From the NCBI RefSeq assembly GCF_004359215.1, contig NC_090621.1, positions 4,897,610 to 4,925,516 on the forward strand: a stretch of 27,907 bases of DNA, in the 5' to 3' direction. Position numbers and translations under genes: made by a program. Origin of the DNA: Bremia lactucae. Taxonomy: Eukaryota; Oomycota; Peronosporomycetes; Peronosporales; Peronosporaceae. Every line of letters starts with the position of its first letter. Within the stretch, counting starts at the first letter, position 1. Shown here piece after piece: positions 8,691 to 17,700 of the stretch. The notes beneath the pieces are model-generated. The model was not told where the DNA came from. It was given only the letters and a program-made list of their open reading frames with translations, and made no database searches.

Positions 8691-9943
8691 ACGCCCCTGA
8701 AGGATTCGCAAATGGCCCCGAAGGGTACGACGGATGACCCCAGTGGTACGCAGACTGGTGCGAGGGAGGTGCAGGAGCCTTCGTTGAGATCGCAAAGTGG
8801 CGCTCAAGGATCTCTACGCGATCAAACAACGAAGCCAGCCAACGCTGATGACCATATAAGTCCTTGTTCATCGTCGCAATCAAATACTCGATCCGGTCGT
8901 CGAGCTGAGTCGCAAGCTGCTCCAAGCGATGCCGTTGACGGCTCTGTGATTCCTCGCAATGTCTTACACGACGATCATCCACATGATCATGCTCCTTGAT
9001 GACGCGGACACGACCCCTAAAGGCAGATAGGTCGTCTCGACATGCCGCCAAGTGATCCTGGCAGGAAGCCAGTGAATTCTGAAGAGGTCGTAACTCGCCA
9101 GACGAACGCAAAGAACCATGGTGGTATGATTCGGCGTTCTCAACCCTTGTTGGGTCACGTTGGGGAGTGATACTTCCATGTGGAAAGGTTGGTTGGACAT
9201 CGCCGTAGAGCGAGACGGCAGGAATTCTGGGAAAGTGACATGGCTACCCGAAGGCCCATATTACGTGGAAGCCGGAGGACCGCCTTTTGGAGGACTGCGC
9301 GGACCTCGTGAACGCTTATAGGCGCTGCCTCGTAATCGGTCCGCGCTAAGCGGACCTAGATTGCTCTTCGGGTCGATTTCATGGGGATATTCCCTTCCTG
9401 AATTTTGGTGGATGGCTGCTTGGAGAATGAGTGTCGGGGTAGGACTGTCTCGATCAATACGACGATAGACATCCCACCGCCGATTAGCTACCGCCTGTAT
9501 CGAAGAAGTCGAAGCGCCAACCAGTCGAGCCGATGCGGCAAGATGAAGAATTCGGGGAAGAGACATCCCATGGCGTTAAGCCATTGGCAGAATTGGTCTT
9601 CGTATGCCTGTCGGTCGACGTCAGTGTCGTCATGAAGGTTGAGTGGGCATTCGTCGACCTGCTCCACAGGTCTTCCTCGCTCTCGGTATGGTTGAAGATA
9701 TTCCGCGTTGTCGGCCACGGGCCAAACCTTCACTGCAAGCAGCTGGCCTCTCTTTCGTGGGACGCAAGTGTCCCGAGGACGGTTATGGTCTCCTTGAGGG
9801 TCCGACGGACAGCCGACGTGCTGTTCACCGGTATGGCTCGAACTTGTAGGTCTTATGGAGACGTCGTCACGTGGTACTCTCACAGCAGGTGGTTCCGATT
9901 CTGGAGAAGGCGTGTCGGCAGTGATCGTCTTTAAGTGGGGCAT
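8575..9943 (-). pseudogene. Antisense ORF of plus-strand block C1 (coiled-coil C-terminus)
   Basis: Opposite to pol, an ORF of about 455 codons starts at the ATG 9943-9941 (MPHLKTITADTPSPESEP). It goes through a region rich in charged residues (VDECPLNLHDDTDVDRQAYE), then ANRRWDVYRRIDRDSPTPT and REYPHEIDPKSNLGPLSADR, and ends in a strongly coiled-coil-like stretch (8575-9111: DDLSAFRGRVRVIKEHDHVD, SRQRHRLEQLATQLDDR). There are two frameshifts (near 9495 and 9110) and one in-frame stop (9261-9263). It overlaps the integrase tail and chromodomain by about 775 bp, the same layout as in element A. I do not recognise the protein and see no clear sequence identity to the element-A antisense protein. 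Confidence 0.62.
8691..9349 (+). pseudogene. pol: Integrase tail and chromodomain, plus-strand block C1
   Basis: The integrase tail continues as a polar linker (8688-8999). Then YFHVERLVGHRRRARRQEF (9171 on) and, one frameshift later, HGYPKAHITWKPEDRLLEDC (9239 on) followed by ADLVNAYRR form a chromodomain, ending in a TAA at 9347-9349. The pattern Y/W-x-GYP...W-x-PE-x-L is the chromodomain signature. It is of a different subtype from the one in elements A and E (GYPP-SHDSWEP). Its whole length is overlapped on the opposite strand by the antisense ORF. Confidence 0.72.
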
Positions 9944-10475
9944 GATGAAATTCGGTTGAAAATATCGGAGATGACGATAAAGTTTAGGACTCGCCTGCAC
10001 ACTTCAGTCCTTCTGCACGCTCTCCACTTGCGGCGTCGCGAGGCAGTTTGCAGAACTGACACAGCACGCGGCTTCTTATTCGGGTGATGTTTGAGTAGCG
10101 CGTTGCGTGAGGTTCTGCAACGCAGCTTGCTCAGTAGCCTGTTTCGCTCACGATCTTTCGCATCAGAGTTGTTTGCGTCCTGGTGAGCTGCTTCTTGTGG
10201 AGATGATGCCGTAGTATCCGGCGGGTCATCACGTGCGGTTTTTGTCGGCTCAAGTGATTTTTTTTGGAGTGTCCGGTGGGCGTCGTGACGTCTGTCGTTG
10301 TGGTGACTGTTTCAGTCGATGGCGTCGTGGTCTCCGAGTGCCCTGGGGGTGTCTTGAAATCGGTCGTCATTGTGGTCGCTACGGTTGTTCTGCGTCTGTG
10401 AGTGCCAGCGTGGCAGTCTCGTTGTGTCACTTCCCTTCAGGTTTCCCCCCTCCCAGCAAACGATGTTTCCTATTT
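9944..10475 (-). other. Region upstream of the C1 antisense ORF
   Basis: Between the antisense start and the 3' LTR the minus strand has one short open frame, 10430-10131, rich in Thr (TETVTTTTDVTT) and then basic. It may be an N-terminal extension of the antisense protein after a frame break, or chance. A basic stretch in another frame (10080-10000) has the same uncertainty. No other feature is seen. Confidence 0.35.
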
Positions 10476-10485
10476 GGTGGGAGGC
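10476..10485 (+). other. Polypurine tract before the family-C LTR
   Basis: The purine-rich GGTGGGAGGC directly precedes TGTAACGGGG. Its position before an LTR start makes 10486-10773 a 3' LTR of the plus-strand element. Confidence 0.6.
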
Positions 10486-10773
10486 TGTAACGGGGTCGCA
10501 TGTGACCGGTGTACTGACACACTAAGGATATTGTGGCTATGTCATATAGTTGGGGTGTGTGTCAATACATCAGGGAATATAGCTGGACTACCGTTGTGAC
10601 TCGTCTAGGTTCGAATGACTCGTGTCGGCACCTCAAGCTCTGGTTATTGATAATCAGTAGTAGAAAATATTTGCATTTATTAGCCTGCTTTCTCACTGTC
10701 GTTAGACTGCTAAAAAATTAAATATATAACAGCTTAAAACTTCCTCTGTGAGTTGCTGTGGGACCCTGTCACA
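10486..10773 (+). mobile_element. 3' LTR of plus-strand block, Gypsy family C
   Basis: The LTR is about 288 bp, TGTAACGGGG...CTGTCACA. It aligns at about 75% by eye with the minus-strand LTR at 16061-16315: shared blocks include GACACACTAAGGATATT, the ATCAGGGAAT block, TCGTCTAGGT and CGTGTCGGCACCTCAAG. The 5' LTR of the same plus-strand block (5105-5591) belongs to family B, so the two ends of that block do not match. Confidence 0.8.
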
Positions 10774-10922
10774 CGTGGCTAGTAGAAGTTGCGAATTACG
10801 ATTCACAACAGATCGATACACAACACGCAATTGTATACTCTATTACACAGCTGTTGCTGGAGACACACCTCGTATCGTCATAGCGATCAATAATGATTTG
10901 CGTTTAACCATCATTTTTATTG
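10774..10922. other. Unassigned sequence between the family-C LTR and C2 integrase
   Basis: TGG occurs two bases after the LTR end, but the bases after it do not match the TGGTAGCA primer site of the other elements. I see no coding or repeat signal here. Confidence 0.35.
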
Positions 10923-11790
10923 TCACGATGGCACTAAGTGAACATCGTAAATGTGAAGAATTATCTCACGATACAGCTTCAGCAATCCTTTTAGGAATTG
11001 TTGTAAGAAATTGATTTTAAGGTAATCTATCAATTCTTCAAGAGTACGCGGATGCCGCAACCCATTCACATAAAACGGGGAAACCCCTATCGACGCATGC
11101 AACGCATTATTCATTGCGAATTTCACTTGCACTAACTGGGCACTCTCTTGGGATGGCTCATCCAGGTAAATACTGCGAAGCAAATCCTCCAAAACACGGT
11201 TGACCCGTTCGGTCTGACTGTCCGTCTGCGGATGATTCGCCGACGACATATCCCGTCGAGTCCTTATCAGCCGAAAAAGATGTTGCCAGAAAACGGACAC
11301 AAACCGAGGATCTCGGTCACTCACGACAGACTCCGGAACTCCATGATGTCGAAGCACATTTTCGACGAGCCGCCACTAGTCGCACCAGCTTGCTGAGGTG
11401 ACATAAAAAATACCATAATGCCCATATGGCCATGCCTAAACGCCGGAAGGTCGAGGATGAATTCAATGCTCACTGAACGCCAGCAGTCCGCTTGGACCCG
11501 CAACCTCTGCAACGGTTCTAACGAAATGGGCAGAGGCTTCACTCGTTGACAAGTCTCGTATGTCTTGGCATACGATCAGAGCCACTTGTACATATGGGGC
11601 CACCTGAAGTCACTGCCAGAGACGTGTACGTCTTCTCGCGCCCCAAATGTCCACTATTCGGCGTATCACGTGCGTCATAGAGGATTCGGTGACGCCGTTA
11701 GGGACGACCACGCGTGTTTCATCCACCGATTTCACACTGTACAACAAGTGTCCATTGGACAGACTATACCGATGGATATGTGCTTGCTGA
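10923..11790 (-). pseudogene. pol: Gypsy integrase, element C2
   Basis: The minus strand reads a largely complete integrase with shifts. The zinc-binding part is at about 11700-11540 (GHLG-like, WPHMYKW, AKTYETCQRVKPLP). The core follows with SVSIEFILDLP, which carries a Glu at the position where the first catalytic Asp (SIDFI/SMDFV) is expected. Next comes VSDRDPRFVSVFWQHLF with the second Asp, and ANHPQTDSQTERVNRVLED with the catalytic Glu. The open stretch 11357-10923 ends after SPFYVNGLRHPRTLEEL. Integrase inserts element DNA into the genome. The chromodomain and 3' LTR are missing: the element is cut at this end next to the plus-strand family-C LTR. Confidence 0.88.
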
Positions 11791-12360
11791 CGCTACGTCA
11801 ACTTGACAGCTTCCGAAAGGCTCTAAACGCCTCTACAACCCCTTAAAAATCCGGTTCTTGAACATACGCTTTCCGTACAAGCTCGAACACTTTTATTCAA
11901 AATGCACAACGTGTGCCAATTCGTAATCAAGACGTCTCGACAGGGCGTCCGCTAGCACATTCTACTTTCCTGGCTTGTAAGACACCGTAAAGTTGTATTC
12001 TGCAAAGAATGACAACCATCGCGCCTTGCGCTGTCGATTGGGGTAGCTGAGTCGCCGTCCTCAATGAGGCATGGTCTATATAGACGACAAAGGTTTCTTC
12101 TCGCAATGAAGTACACCCTTGTCAAGTTTCGGGTTTACCTGCCTTGTCGTGCACTGAAAAATTATTCTCGGTGGCCTTAAGCTGCCGCGATTTAAAGAAA
12201 ATTACCCGTTCAATACCATTAACAACCCGCTGCAACAGAAAGCCTAGCCAATTACAAAGTCTGATGCAGCACACACACTAAACGAACGATCCTCGTCCGG
12301 CAACGCCAATATTGGTGCCGACTGTAGGCTCAACTGAATAGCTTCAAAAGACTGTTGAGC
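11791..12360 (-). pseudogene. pol: Gypsy RNase H, element C2
   Basis: On the minus strand: WTEKAQQSFEAIQLSL, APILALPDEDRSFSVCAASD (about 12320-12260; usual form VCDASD), then after stops the remains of YIDHASL (12080 region), KARWLSFFAEYNFTVSYKPG and NVLADALSRRLDYELAH (about 12025-11925). These are the beta-strand and helix motifs of the Gypsy RNase H, between RT and integrase as expected. At least four stops or shifts are present, and one catalytic Asp position has been lost (CAASD). Confidence 0.85.
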
Positions 12361-13074
12361 CTTCTCAGTCCACGGCCAGACCACGTCGTGGCCTGGCCAT
12401 CTCTGAGTAACTCTCGCTGTACTTGTGCAAGTAGTTTGAGAGACCCAACAACTTGCGTAAATCTATTTGGGATATGGCGTTGGCCATTGTGCAAATGTAC
12501 GAATCTTCTCTGGATCCGCACGGATTCCACCCTTCCCAATGAAATATCCCAAAAAAAGGATTTCTTCCGCCACAAAGAGGCACTTGTTGATGTTCGCAAA
12601 AATTCGATTCTTGCACATACACGTCAAAACCGCTCGATGGTGCTCGATATACACGTGAACATCCGTTTAACCCCCTTCGGTCTTGCTGTGAGCGAATATA
12701 TCGTCGAAAAAGATCTGCTCGAAGTGTCGCATCGTCCGAAAGAGTTGCGTACCCAGCCTATTAGACGTAGCTGGAGCTTTTAAAGCCCCTCAGGCATGAC
12801 CAACCATCCCCACCACATCCCACTGCGAGTACTCACTGCTGTGAAATGAACACCTGACTTCCTAATAAGTAGTCGATAATAGCCAACGAGCTTGTCGAGC
12901 GCGCTAAAAATTCTGCTACCGGCCATTTTGTTCTGCAACACATCCTTCCGAGGAATTGGCGTAGATGCCGGAATTTGTGACCGCATTCAGCTTGTTAAAA
13001 GCACGAACCATGCGCCATTTCACAATGGGTTTACGCACAAAACGTCGGCGGCGAGTGTGGCGACTTTGACTCAG
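12361..13074 (-). pseudogene. pol: Gypsy reverse transcriptase, element C2
   Basis: In order on the minus strand: TPIPRKDVLQNKMAG and FSALDKLVGYYRLLIR (12980-12880; the first palm Asp is in ALD), LTAVST-like FTAVSTRSGMWWGWLVMPEG, a broken region where the YxDD motif should lie (12700-12660), then HHRAVLTCMCKNRIFANINK, EEILFLGYFIGKGGIRADPE and DLRKLLGLSNYLHKYSE. It retains nearly the full length of the fingers-palm-thumb order but in at least three frames. Overlapping plus-strand ORFs (12355-12783, 12892-13104) are shadows. Confidence 0.87.
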
Positions 13075-13500
13075 GGACTAGACCTGCTCCGTGCTTTTCG
13101 GTGAAGAATGCGTCAATAGCATCCACTTGCTCCTTGGGCAGTGGCCATTGGCGCCTTGTACAGCCAGATAAATGTCGTTGCGTATACCCCGATCCGGAGG
13201 TAACACCGAGGGATGGTCAGCCGAGACCATATCCGCAAATTCCTTCAACAGGGGATAAAATGGATCCCTTTGCTCTTTGTGGATGGCCGAGCCATTCCTT
13301 TTCTGACGATGAGCCTTGCTCTCCTCGTCCAATACCTCCGGGTCCATGACCGAGGAGGTGTCTAACTCCACAGACGTCGCTTCCCGACGTATGAGGCCCG
13401 CATCTTCTAGCAACCCCCCCCTCCTTGAGGTCCGCTAGGGATTCCCTTTCGGATATCTCCTCAAGCTCGTACAATTCTCGAGCTTAGGACCGCAATCCCG
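13075..13500 (-). pseudogene. pol: Protease-RT linker and RT start, element C2
   Basis: The open stretch 13413-13078 (minus) reads EEDAGLIRREATSVELDTSS-like acidic linker, then DPFYPLLKEFADMVSADHPS, VLPPDRGIRNDIYLAVQGAN and HCPRSKWMLLTHSSPKSTEQ. In Gypsy pol this is the lead-in to RT (the E-F-x-D-V-x ... L-P-x-D-R-G-I block). A C7 run at about 13418-13424 coincides with a loss of frame. It lies downstream of the tandem-repeat segment. Confidence 0.78.
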
Positions 13501-13599
13501 TCCATGTCATGTCGATCCGCGATTGTGATCTCCATTCAGGAGCTGAATCAGCCCCATCTTGTGCGTATCGCCGTGCTCTTATGCCTTCCTGTGCAGGAA

Positions 13600-14345
13600 A
13601 TGAGCCAGCCTCACCGCCTTGTACGCGCTGTCCAACAACTGCGATTTCCTGTGACAAAGTGAACTCATCTTTGCCACGTGCGCGTCACCCACCGACTGCT
13701 TCTTCCTTGGTGGATACTGACCCAGCGTCACCACCCTTTACGCGTCGTCCAACGACTGCAATTCCCTGTGAAGGAGTGAACCCTCTTCACGTGCGCGTCG
13801 CTCAACGACTGCGTCTTCCTGGGTGGAGACTGAGCCAGTCTCACCGCCTTGTGAGCGCTGTCCAGCAACTGCGATTTTCTTTGATAAAGTGAACCCATAT
13901 TTGTTACGTGCGCGTCGCCCAGCGACTGCGTCTTCCTGGATGGGGTTGACCCAGCCTCATCACCCTTTACGTGTCGACCAACGACTGCTATTTCCTGTGA
14001 AGGAGTGAACCCATCTTCTTCACGTGCGTGTCGGTCAACGACAGCGTCTTCCTGAACGGTAGAGGCTACATCATTACCACTTGCGCCCCCCCACAGTAAC
14101 GTCATACGACCAAGGAGAAAACGCAACGCCTTCACTAACGTGACGCCGAGCGAAATCGCCTTAGCGACCGCAGCACTATCCCTTGCGCAACCGCCCAGGG
14201 TTGCAACTTCCAATGAAAGAGGAAACACGACTCCTTTATTTGCGCGTCGCACAGCGACAGCGACTTTCTGAGCAGTAGTGACCGCAGCAATACCGCTTGC
14301 GCAACTACCCTCGATCGCGACTTCCGTTGTGGAAGCTGACCCAGC
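13600..14345 (-). repeat. Tandem repeat encoding 19-20-residue units in the pol linker of C2
   Basis: The DNA repeats with a period of about 117 bp (starts near 13604, 13722, 13834 and 13951), each built of two related half-units of about 58 bp. On the coding (minus) strand the half-units read QEDAVVDRHAREEDGFTPS and QEIAVVGRHVKGDEAGSTPS. More degenerate units run upstream to 14345 (QKVAVAVRRANKGVVFPLS, LEVATLGGCARDSAAVAKA). The segment lies between protease and RT. The longest open frame, 14354-13728, is 208 codons. Similar short repeats are not seen in the matching linkers of elements A, B or D. Function unknown; it may be a flexible spacer. Confidence 0.75.
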
Positions 14346-14499
14346 CTCAAACATCTACTAAGACCCCAGGCCGTCGATGCTCGACGGCCCTCTTCATGCA
14401 CCAGCTCCGCGGAATTGGCAAAGAGGCGTCCTAAGCGAGGAATGCGATATTCGTGCACAAATCCATCGCGTGACGAGGAGAGGCGATTACCCACCAATG

Positions 14500-14790
14500 C
14501 TTGTTCCACGAGTGGTTTGTGACTAGCACCCACGGTGCGACTACGCCAGTCGATCCATGGCTCATGCTTCACAAGCCATGAAATCATCATAGTCAAACTC
14601 ATCAGATGTGATTAGTAATGGTAATATTACCTTATGAGTCGATTCAATCGATCCTGTCGCTAGGCGAACGGACACCTGGCTGTTGCCCTTCGAGTCTTCA
14701 ATAGTCTTGGCGTGCAACGCTTGAATTTTCTTCACAGTGGCCTTAATCGCGAAGTTGTATGACGCACCCGAGTCACCGTTATGGGGTCTT
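14500..14790 (-). pseudogene. pol: Gypsy retropepsin, element C2
   Basis: The minus strand carries an intact active-site motif DSGASYNF (catalytic Asp codon 14774-14772), then VSVRLATGSIES and, after a shift, DEFD with MMISWLVKHEPWIDWRSRTV. This is the usual order of the aspartic protease in this superfamily. It is the best-preserved protease active site in the window, although a frameshift before ISWLVKHEPW breaks it. It follows gag and precedes the tandem-repeat linker. Confidence 0.85.
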
Positions 14791-14999
14791 CGTACCCTTC
14801 ACCTTCGCGGTAACCACCACCAAATTTGACCACACTGCGGCCACAAACAAACATAACAGTGGTGTCTTCGGAACTTGTTCTTTTAGGAAGAGGAGGAGGC
14901 AACCTTCCTCCTTTTTGAGAGTGAGTGAACTCTTAGTAGGACGTCCCTCGTCTACTCAGAGAATTCGTTTCCCGAATCTACAACGCTCACTGCCTTCAA

Positions 15000-16030
15000 A
15001 GTTTGCTTCGTCGAAGCAGGCTTGACATGGACTACCTTCCATGGATTATTGGGGCAGTTTCTGCGGTAATGTCCAAGCGCATTACACCCGAAACAACGGA
15101 CACCAGCCTCCGATTTCTCCAGCGCGGACGCGCCCGTTCAGCCTATGATATCTTCACGGGGCTGGGGGCTTCAGCGAATTCCGTCAATTCGACGTGGCCC
15201 TGGGCCAATCTCTGGCAGTGGTCTTTCAGCAAAGCTATGTGCACAGCTTGATTGAACGTAGTCGCTTGGCGGCGAAATAGTTCAATGCAAACAGGACCGA
15301 CTCGGACACCGTCCATGAACGCCGTGACCTTTACTTCTTCCGACAACGCCAGACCCGGCCATGGCGGCCTCGTAATGTTGGAGCTCCATGACATAGTCCT
15401 GTAAAGACCGGTTTCCTTGCTTGCTCGGCAAGAACAACGACCGATGACGGTAGGCCGCGTTGACGATCAGAATCGTCGTTCGCAACTCCTGAGCCATGAA
15501 CTCCCATGAGACAAAGTATCCCGGAGTAGACGACTCCTTGGCCATAGCCTATGCCTTTGCCCGACCTCCAAGATTCGAAAGAGCAAAGGCCACTTGAGAC
15601 CTCGCGTCGCAAATCTGGCCTACGGTTAGCGCAATCTCGATCTCCCGGATCCAGAATACCAAGGTATCCACTTCCTTCCCGTCGAACACGGGAGCGCGGA
15701 TCTTCACAGGCTTTAGCATATCTGGACACGGCGTATACGACGCCAGCGTCGGAGCGCCCTGTGCCTCAGCTCATACTGCCGTACATGCTATATCTTGCGC
15801 CACCGTACTCACATGAGCAATGAGAGAGGACTCGTAGCTGTCAACTCGAGCCCTTTGTTGGTCGTAGTCAGGGAAGGAAACCCGACAAAAGTCTCCTCAG
15901 CTAACATGCTGACCATCCTTCAAAGCGTCGCACAATGGGCATCGGAAAGGTGAGGATAGTTCCGCCTGAGAGGCATAAAGTCTTCAAAGATCATCAATCC
16001 TGAGTGGTATCCAAATTGTTTCAATCCTTG
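15000..16030 (-). pseudogene. gag: Gypsy gag with zinc knuckle, element C2
   Basis: The minus strand shows the full order of Ty3/Gypsy Gag. At about 15720-15560 it reads FDGKEVDTLVFWIREIEIAL, ICDARSQVAFALSNLGGRAK and a stop. Then come FVSWEFMAQEL, SKQGNRSLQDYVMELQHYEA, VTAFMDGVRVGPV and FNQAVHIALLKDHCQRLAQG. Last is a complete CCHC zinc knuckle, CFGCNALGHYRRNC, at 15095-15054. Gag forms the particle and the knuckle binds RNA. Two or three frameshifts and a stop break it. It lies directly after the 5' LTR and primer site. Confidence 0.88.
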
Positions 16031-16040
16031 GCCGCAGGAT

Positions 16041-16058
16041 TGACTACAAGTGCTACCA
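16041..16058 (-). other. Primer-binding site of element C2
   Basis: On the minus strand TGGTAGCACTTGTAGTC follows the LTR end after CC. The first eight bases complement TGCTACCA, the 3' end expected for an initiator tRNA-Met. The same TGGTAGCACTTG lies after the LTR of element D (18829) and TGGTAGC after 19360. Confidence 0.7.
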
Positions 16059-16060
16059 GG

Positions 16061-16315
16061 TGTGATAGGGTCACACAGCAGCTCACAGAGGTAGTTCTAA
16101 GATCTTACATATTGAAATCTTTAAGCAGTCTAATTACAGTAATAAATCAGGTAACTAAATGCAACCAATGTAGTACTACTGAATATCAATACTCCGTACT
16201 TGAGGTGCCGACACGTGTCATTCGTACCTAGACGATTCACAAAAGAAAATTAGCTAATTCCCTGATGCACTGACACACATCCCCACTTTATGATGGAGTC
16301 ATAATATCCTTAGTG
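16061..16315 (-). mobile_element. 5' LTR of element C2, Gypsy family C (start missing)
   Basis: The minus-strand LTR ends ...GACCCTATCACA at 16061. It matches 10486-10773 but lacks the first ~30 bases: it begins at GACACACTAAGG, joined directly to the RT start of element D at about 16315. This junction shows that D and C2 were brought together by deletion or recombination, not by a clean insertion. Confidence 0.8.
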
Positions 16316-16940
16316 TGTCGGGCTGCAGCGAGGCGATTTGCTCTCACGCGCATGTCCCGCCTTGGCTCGCTTGTTGAAGAACTCATCGATATAATCGACT
16401 TGTTCTGTCGGCAACGGCCATTGTCTGGTCACACAATACTTGGTGCCAGGTTCCAGGTCTATTTCGTGCCCGATGCCCCTATCTGCTGATAGGCGGATCG
16501 GCACTTCTTCTGAGAGCACATCGCGATGTTTCCACAGAACCCCAAATAATGGACCGTCTCTCAAGCCATCCTTGCCTTGAGCAGTGAACAGTTTCTTCTT
16601 GTCCGTTTCTAGGACGCTCTCGTCCATTGTGGACGACGAGCAGCAGTCCATCAAGTTCTCTTCTAAATCTGGTGTGACTTGTTCATGGACCTTTCTTCCT
16701 TTAATTCGGCAAGGAAAATATCCCACAACACCTCCGGGAGATTTACTATCTCCTCGGCAGATTCTATAGACTTGCCGGAGCACCTTAACTGAAGATGCCT
16801 CCGCAATTTTGTCATTGACGGCCTCGAACACCTCGTTCGAAGGTCCGTCCTCTTTATTAGGAACTGATCTAAAGGTCACTTGCTTAGATGTGCCTTTGAT
16901 CGTCCTAGTCTGCCGGGAAGTCGTTCTTCGAGTCACCACG
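16316..16940 (-). pseudogene. pol: Gypsy pol linker and RT start, element D
   Basis: An open stretch of about 209 codons on the minus strand. The first 150 residues are a basic-to-acidic linker (SKQVTFRSVPNKEDGPSNEV, FEAVNDKIAEASSVKVLR). Then WKHRDVLSEEVPIRLSADRG, IGHEIDLEPGTKYCVTRQWP and YIDEFFNKRAKAGHARES give the well-known lead-in to Gypsy RT. The frame is cut at SPRCSP, where the family continues with the RT fingers, by the junction with the family-C LTR. This is the longest undisturbed pol frame in the window, which suggests that D is younger than its neighbours. Confidence 0.85.
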
Positions 16941-17700
16941 ACCTTTGACTGGGAAGTGGGTGTCGTTGCTCTCCTCTAACGAACCCCTTCCAATCGCACC
17001 AGGCTCTAGGTACTGTACCGGTCAATGCGACGCTTTCCTTCATGTCAGCTCGCTATCACTGCCACAGGCTCTCGGCTCTGTGCAGGACTATGGGACACAT
17101 GACTACTTGTCATTGCCCCTTTCACTACCACAGTCTCTAGAAGCTGGGTAGGAATTGGTGTCGTTTGACATCCCGTCAACGCACCATCAACTGTGTTCGA
17201 CACGACATCACCTGTATACACTTTTCGCAAAAGCACATCCTTTCCGGTGCCCTGCGTAGAGTTCGCAACTGTGCGGTTACGCCAGTCTATCCATGGTGCC
17301 TTGGATGAGGTTATACGGACTCTCCATACCTAGAGCTGTGAACTTCTCTTTACAAGAGAAGTCACTAAAGCTGAAGGCGAGTTCTACCTGAACTCTCTCA
17401 GACTTAACGAGCGCGACCGTTCGCTAAACGAACGGTCGCCTCTTCTCGATTGCCATACTGGCAAAGCGACTCAAACATCGCCGGTCTCTTTCATTATGCC
17501 GCGAGTTTTTCAAAATGTTGTGATGCAGCCGAATCCAATCGACACTAGAAGGGTTATTACCTGGTTATAGCCTCGTACTTGAGCGCTATAGACCAGCAGA
17601 GTTGAGGTCCAAAATTTCGTGACCTTACGGACTATGCTCCCCATTTGTTCGACAACTCTGAACTTAGGGTAGCTTTAGAGCCCGCGCCAGTAGCCCCCCC
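16941..17700 (-). pseudogene. pol: Gypsy protease and upstream linker, element D
   Basis: On the minus strand a decayed retropepsin reads VALVKSERVQVELAFSFSDF, SCKEKFTALGMESPYNLIQG, a degraded PW-x-x-x motif and WIDWRNRTVANS-like remains (17450-17270). Then come the linker VLLRKVYTGDVVSNTVDGAL and a stretch up to 16941 with shifts. The DSGA active site itself is not found, probably lost in 17640-17460. Two perfect hairpins sit here: an 11-bp stem at 17413-17439 and a 9-bp stem at 17342-17362. Confidence 0.72.

Noticed and set aside
9405..9934. Plus-strand ORFs 9405-9635 and 9533-9934
   Set aside because: They lie beyond the pol stop at 9349 and opposite to the better-supported antisense frame, and show no domain.
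12355..12783. 142-residue plus-strand ORF
   Set aside because: It lies opposite to clear RT motifs of element C2 on the minus strand and has no motif of its own.
13509..13892. Repeat-containing Pro/Thr/Cys-rich plus-strand ORF resembling a surface protein
   Set aside because: The repeat lies between protease and RT of a minus-strand element, and the minus frame is longer (208 codons) and in context. The plus ORF follows from the repeat period being a multiple of three.
16310..16939. 209-residue minus-strand ORF as a possible host gene
   Set aside because: Its C-terminal third is the well-known lead-in to Gypsy RT, and gag and protease of the same element lie directly upstream.
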